This document shows, in pieces, positions 5,519 to 8,448 of a stretch of DNA of 8,448 nt. The number at the start of each line of letters is the position of its first letter. The stretch's first letter is position 1. The notes below the pieces were generated by a model. That model saw nothing but the letters and a program-made list of their open reading frames with translations, was not told the origin of the DNA and made no database searches. This DNA comes from Thermoplasmatota archaeon. Its GTDB lineage: Archaea > Thermoplasmatota > E2 > DHVEG-1. Where the stretch lies: NCBI GenBank assembly GCA_030612095.1, contig JAUWOO010000079.1:1-8448 (forward strand), in the 5' to 3' direction. A program made the translations under genes and the position numbers.

Positions 5519-7570
5519 TTACTCTTGCAGGATCTGATTATTTTTTCCAGATTTGAGCGTAAAATAAAAAGCCGTTCCCTTTCCCCTTCCTGGGCTTTCT
5601 ACCCGTATCTTACCGCCATGTTTCTCAACAATGCGTTTGCAGATGGCAAGACCAAGCCCACTCGAATCAAGATCGTGTCTTGAAATATCGGCTATGTAGA
5701 ATTCATCAAAGACGTGACTAAGCCGCTCCTGCTTTATACCCATGCCTGTATCCTTTACGGATATAGTGACAAAATCCCCCTCTTCTTTCGCATCAATTGT
5801 AATTTCACCTCCGCTGTCCGGTGTGTATTTGATGGAGTTTGTAATAAGATTATTGAGGAGCTCCCCAAGTCTTAATCTATCAGCCTTAACAAAGATTTTT
5901 TCACCTATCTTGTTCTCTATGCTGATATTGTTTTCATCAAGGAGGACTTGGCTATTTTCGATAATGTTGTTTACCTCTGATAGAAGATTTGTATCTTCGG
6001 CGACTATTTCTATTTTAGTTGAATTGAGCCTCGCAAGATCAACGGTTTTATCGACTAGATCCTTTATGAAATAGACATTTCGATTGATCACCTCCATTAA
6101 ATCCCTAGATTTAACATCTTTTAATTGCTCATTAACAATTGGCATTAAGATCATGATAGGGGTTAACGGTGTTTTTAAATCATGACTAAGCTGATTTATG
6201 AACTCGTCCTTCTGCTTAACAAGTTTTTCGATTTCGGAGGTTCTTTCTTGGATTTTCCTTTCAAGACCTCTATTGACCGTAAAAAGTAATTCATGAGCAT
6301 CCTTCAGCTCGTTTAAAGCCATGCGCTTACTAGTAATATCACTTATAATTAGCTGTGAACCTATTATTTTTCCATTCCTTTTAAGCAAGCCAATATGCCC
6401 TTCTGCCCATCCAGATATTTCGTCTTTACGTTTAAACTGAAATTCGAGTGTCGGGGGTGTTTTCCCCATTTTAAGAGAGTCCAATACTTCCAAATACTTT
6501 GGCATATCTCCTTCCTGCAAGGGTCCCACTTCTGAGAGATGTCTACCAATATATTCATCCCTCGGGAGTTCAATCATTTTCAATGCAGCAGTATTGCAAG
6601 ATGTGATTAAACCCTCTAAGTTCACAGTTATTACAGCATCAGGGCCCATTTCAACCAAATTTCTATATTTTTCTTCAGAATTTCTCAACTTCTCCTCAGT
6701 CTGCTTACGTTCGGTGATGTCGCGGACAACAGCCTGAAGCATTGCCTTACCTTCGATTTCAATACGATTGAGACCTACCTCTGCATCGAATAAAGTTCCA
6801 TCAAGTTTTTTATGTTTCCATTCAAAAAATTGAGGTTCACCAGCAAAGGCTGCATTAATTCTTTCCAGTGCCTTCCCCTTTGAATCGCGTCCGTCCGGTT
6901 GATGTGGTGGAGAAAATTCATAAGGTTTTCGTTGAAGAATATCCTCTCGGTTACATCCAAACATCTCCCCTGTTTTCGGATTGCATTCAATAAACGTATC
7001 TTCGTTCATGAGGAATATTGCATCATTGGCGTTCTCAAAGATTGATCGGAACTTTACCTCGGAGCTGAAGACACGATCATTTATTTTCGTCCATTCGGTG
7101 ATGTCCTGCAAGCTTTCTATCGCGCCTATTGTTACTCCATTAACGTTTCTCAATGGCGCTGCGGTAAAGAAAAACCACTTTCCATCATCGCCCAGATGAG
7201 GGAAAAAACCTTCACCTTCATAAGCACCTTCGGCAAGAGCTGATGTGTGATATTTATTGGAGTGATAGGTAACAATATCATTCTCTGATTTATTATCTAC
7301 CAAAAGATCTGCAAGGATTGGACGTTCATTTGAATAAAATGCTTTCCATTGTTTTTTAGTCCCGACCATCTCCTCTGCAGAAAGACCTGTGATTCCTTCT
7401 AAAGCTTTGTTCCAGTGTGTAATAATGTGTTTGCTATCAATTACAAGGGTTGGTATGGGATTTTTATCGATTATTTGAGAAATCTTTTCATCCTCTTCTT
7501 CTAGTTCTTTCATCTCTCCTTGTTTTTCCGCTCCTCTCAATTCTCTCACGATGTCAGGTTCGCCATTCAT
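5519..7570 (-). CDS. Soluble sensor histidine kinase with three PAS domains
   Basis: A 683-residue cytoplasmic sensor kinase with no transmembrane helix or signal peptide. A charged N-terminal helix (about 5-30) leads into PAS1 (about 31-160, containing WKAFYSNERPILADLLV, often seen in bacterial and methanogen PAS kinases). PAS2 (about 170-290) ends in VVRDITERKQ, and PAS3 (about 298-416) ends in ISDITSKR. A coiled-coil linker (about 417-457) follows. In the HisKA helix the phospho-acceptor H463 lies in SHDLKTPLTP; the H-D-x-x-T pattern is compatible with both kinase and phosphatase activity. The HATPase has an N box NNLITNSIKYT (573-583), DTGMGI (607-612), F box FDEFY and GLGLAICKR. All catalytic motifs look intact. 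The ATG at 7570 is preferred over the one at 7582 because GGTGGG lies 4 bases upstream. No receiver domain or response regulator is adjacent, so output is unknown. Confidence 0.93.
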   Translation of the reverse strand: MNGEPDIVRELRGAEKQGEMKELEEEDEKISQIIDKNPIPTLVIDSKHIITHWNKALEGITGLSAEEMVGTKKQWKAFYSNERPILADLLVDNKSENDIVTYHSNKYHTSALAEGAYEGEGFFPHLGDDGKWFFFTAAPLRNVNGVTIGAIESLQDITEWTKINDRVFSSEVKFRSIFENANDAIFLMNEDTFIECNPKTGEMFGCNREDILQRKPYEFSPPHQPDGRDSKGKALERINAAFAGEPQFFEWKHKKLDGTLFDAEVGLNRIEIEGKAMLQAVVRDITERKQTEEKLRNSEEKYRNLVEMGPDAVITVNLEGLITSCNTAALKMIELPRDEYIGRHLSEVGPLQEGDMPKYLEVLDSLKMGKTPPTLEFQFKRKDEISGWAEGHIGLLKRNGKIIGSQLIISDITSKRMALNELKDAHELLFTVNRGLERKIQERTSEIEKLVKQKDEFINQLSHDLKTPLTPIMILMPIVNEQLKDVKSRDLMEVINRNVYFIKDLVDKTVDLARLNSTKIEIVAEDTNLLSEVNNIIENSQVLLDENNISIENKIGEKIFVKADRLRLGELLNNLITNSIKYTPDSGGEITIDAKEEGDFVTISVKDTGMGIKQERLSHVFDEFYIADISRHDLDSSGLGLAICKRIVEKHGGKIRVESPGRGKGTAFYFTLKSGKNNQILQE

Positions 7571-7707
7571 TGAACCCACCATCTATAAAATGGACCATTC
7601 GATAATCTCCCACTACTTAAAATGGCAGTAGTTTTCGTGGTAATTGGAGATGTTAATCTATTGTGCATCTATTATCTCATCCAAATTCCATCGTTGATAA
7701 TCCTTTC

Positions 7708-7865
7708 TTAATATAAAAACATTAATGAAAAAAGTTCAGAATTTTTCAGACAATCCTTTTTACAATCCAGGCAAATCTGTTTCTGCTCTTTAGCTACCAA
7801 CCCACCGAATATTTCTTTACTAAATACTCAATATATTTTTTTTCCTCGTCTGATTTCGGTTCCAT
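7708..7865 (-). pseudogene. Possible small cysteine-containing gene, split by a -1 frameshift
   Basis: From an ATG at 7865 the minus strand encodes 23 residues (MEPKSDEEKKYIEYLVKKY then SVGW) and stops with TAG at 7794. The overlapping -1 frame continues open to a TAA at 7708, with KEQKQICLDCKKDCLKN and a hydrophobic end (LFSLMFLY). Joined at the AAAGAAAT stretch, the two give about 50 residues with a C-x2-C-x3-C cluster that could bind a metal. The first part is acidic and helix-prone. A GTATATTTTT element at 7915-7924 lies at TATA-like distance upstream. It could be a decayed gene, an assembly or sequencing indel, a frameshifting microprotein, or coincidence. I do not recognise the family. 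It lies 126-138 bp upstream of the kinase, on the same strand. Confidence 0.3.
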
Positions 7866-7941
7866 CGTCCTTTAGCTCCCCTAAAAGTACAATTATTGTA
7901 TTCTCTCTTCATTTAAAAATATACGTCTGCCATTGTATCAT

Positions 7942-7966
7942 GTGAAAATAACATGTTTTATTTCAC
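7942..7966. repeat. Imperfect inverted repeat, GTGAAA...TTTCAC
   Basis: GTGAAA at 7942-7947 and TTTCAC at 7961-7966 are exact reverse complements separated by 13 bp, with further partial pairing towards the centre. The spacing of about two helical turns suits a dimeric regulator site. The position is upstream of the TATA-like element of the short reading frame and about 370 bp from the kinase start. Its function is unproven. Confidence 0.3.
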
Positions 7967-8114
7967 TATGTTGTGATGGTTTCATCCCGTTAAAAGATTC
8001 ATTATTCATGTACGGTTCTATTTTTTATCAAGAATAAATGCTATGTAAAATCAATAACGAATACTATCTTGAAATGGAAAATATTGTGGCCACTATCGAG
8101 CACAAGTTTTATTT

Positions 8115-8124
8115 GCTAAAATTT
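8115..8124 (+). promoter_or_regulatory. Weak candidate box A for tRNA-Ala
   Basis: GCTAAAATTT lies about 34 bp upstream of the mature tRNA 5' end, consistent with transcription starting a few bases before the tRNA. A second AT-rich candidate (TTTTATTTG, 8107-8115) is a little further away. Neither matches the consensus strongly, so the call rests on position. Confidence 0.35.
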
Positions 8125-8152
8125 GTTTCAGTGCTTCCTATTATATCATATT

Positions 8153-8226
8153 GGGCTTGTAGATCAGCTCGGAAGATCGCCTCCTTGGCATGGAGGAGGC
8201 CTCGGGTTCAAATCCCGACAAGTCCA
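8153..8226 (+). tRNA. tRNA-Ala, anticodon GGC
   Basis: A complete 74-base cloverleaf. The acceptor stem GGGCTTG/CAAGTCC has a G3:U70 wobble pair, the alanine identity element. The D stem is GATC/GATC with loop AGCTCGGAA. The anticodon stem CCTCC/GGAGG encloses TTGGCAT, so the anticodon is GGC and reads GCC/GCU alanine codons. The variable loop is AGGCC. The T arm TCGGG-TTCAAAT-CCCGA is canonical. The discriminator is A73. No CCA is encoded and no intron is visible. Confidence 0.96.
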
Positions 8227-8233
8227 TATTTTT
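8227..8233 (+). terminator. Oligo-T stretch after tRNA-Ala
   Basis: A run of five T residues follows the tRNA 3' end directly and another run of six lies at 8264-8269. Archaeal RNA polymerase commonly terminates at such T-rich tracts without needing a hairpin. Assignment is by position only. Confidence 0.35.
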
Positions 8234-8312
8234 GCACTGGGGTGATTTCACTCGAAACGTAGGTTTTTTGAATTTTCATTTTAGATCCAGCTAGCTAAAA
8301 CATCCAAAAATG

Positions 8313-8320
8313 TTAATATG
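8313..8320 (+). promoter_or_regulatory. Putative TATA box for the right-edge ORF
   Basis: TTAATATG is centred about 28 bp before the ATG at 8344, which would give a leaderless or near-leaderless transcript like those predicted for cbf5 and the NYN gene. The match to box A is moderate. Confidence 0.35.
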
Positions 8321-8343
8321 ATAAAGAGAATATTTGGATTGGA

Positions 8344-8448
8344 ATGGGTAAAATTTATGTCGTCGCTTACATAGTCTATTTGACAGTAATGATTTTATTG
8401 ATTTATCAGTCACTGTCTTATGAAATTGAAGTCTTTTTTGGTCTTCTT
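8344..8448 (+). CDS. Partial ORF with N-terminal membrane helix, unknown function
   Basis: Thirty-five open codons run off the right edge. The start MGKIYVVAYIVYLTVMILLI forms one strongly hydrophobic segment (residues about 4-21), a transmembrane helix or signal anchor, followed by YQSLSYEIEVFFGLL, which may begin a second helix. The ATG at 8344 is the first in frame after a TAA 30 bp upstream, and a TATA-like element lies at the right distance. No Shine-Dalgarno site is present. With so little sequence the family cannot be recognised, and a short membrane ORF by chance remains possible. Confidence 0.5.
   Translation, partial: MGKIYVVAYIVYLTVMILLIYQSLSYEIEVFFGLL

Larger units (their letters stand above)
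7571..8152. other. Long AT-rich intergenic region upstream of the kinase gene and tRNA-Ala
   Basis: This stretch of about 580 bp separates the leftward kinase from the rightward tRNA. It must hold promoters for both. I see the GGTGGG leader element of the kinase (about 7575-7580), a broken short reading frame (7708-7865) with its own TATA-like element, an imperfect inverted repeat (7942-7966), and a weak box A before the tRNA. No intact gene of normal length is present. Frequent stop codons in all frames of 7930-8150 argue against a larger hidden gene. Confidence 0.6.

Noticed and set aside
5742..6074. Plus-strand open frame of 110 codons inside the kinase gene
   Set aside because: Antisense shadow of a strongly supported kinase; no start signal and no protein-like domain. 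The same applies to the plus-strand frames opposite secY, cmk and the DUF106 gene.
7571..7582. ATG at 7582 as the kinase start
   Set aside because: It adds only MVGS and has no Shine-Dalgarno site, while its own bases provide GGTGGG for the ATG at 7570. Not excluded.
7938..8009. 23-codon minus-strand ORF (MNNESFNGMKPSQ...)
   Set aside because: Short, no Shine-Dalgarno site, no recognisable motif, and it overlaps the inverted repeat.
8038..8262. Plus-strand 74-codon open frame ending in RRPRVQIPTSPYFCTG...
   Set aside because: It runs straight through the tRNA-Ala; the PRVQIPTSP segment is the usual translation of a tRNA T arm. No Shine-Dalgarno site and no protein-like character elsewhere.
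8318..8374. 18-codon plus-strand ORF (MIKRIFGLEW...) overlapping the right-edge ORF
   Set aside because: Stops quickly, lies within the presumed promoter/start region of the longer membrane ORF, and has no initiation signal.
1..8448. CRISPR array, transposon, prophage or defence/toxin system
   Set aside because: No regularly spaced repeats, transposase motifs, terminal inverted repeats or defence-type nuclease clusters are visible. The NYN protein alone, without an antitoxin-like partner, does not support a toxin-antitoxin call.

Overview
This AT-rich window is archaeal. It carries an archaeal-type uL15, a Sec61-alpha-like SecY, the P-loop adenylate kinase AdkA, a DUF106 (YidC/Oxa1/EMC3-like) membrane protein, an archaeal cytidylate kinase and the start of Cbf5. 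TATA boxes precede several genes at archaeal spacing, and a tRNA-Ala lacks an encoded CCA. The gene order, and the absence of eL34 and eL14 genes beside cmk and cbf5, fit a Thermoplasmatota-like euryarchaeon. That placement is inference, not proof.

Layout. Positions 1-3990 hold a compact minus-strand cluster, read from right to left: uL15, SecY, AdkA, DUF106 protein, Cmk, Cbf5 (cut by the window edge). Gaps are 8-38 bp and several internal genes have GGTG/GAGG Shine-Dalgarno sites. The cluster joins a ribosomal protein, the translocon, a putative membrane insertase, two nucleotide monophosphate kinases and an RNA pseudouridine synthase. Cbf5 appears to have its own TATA box. Positions 3991-4247 hold the L15 promoter region and a 43-codon open stretch with no proper start, possibly a gene remnant. 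Positions 4248-5457 carry two more minus-strand genes, a NYN/PIN-like putative ribonuclease and a METTL5-like methyltransferase, both plausibly acting on RNA. Positions 5519-7570 encode a soluble three-PAS histidine kinase with no receiver domain or response regulator beside it.

Positions 7571-8152 are mostly non-coding. They contain a short cysteine-containing reading frame that is open only if one -1 frameshift is allowed, and an imperfect inverted repeat. A plus-strand tRNA-Ala(GGC) lies at 8153-8226. At the right edge a plus-strand ORF beginning with a membrane helix runs off the window.

I see no CRISPR array, insertion sequence, prophage or defence island. The window is mainly core housekeeping. 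The parts worth a second look are the detached head of the L15-SecY cluster, the two short unexplained reading frames, and the apparent mix of leaderless and Shine-Dalgarno-led genes.
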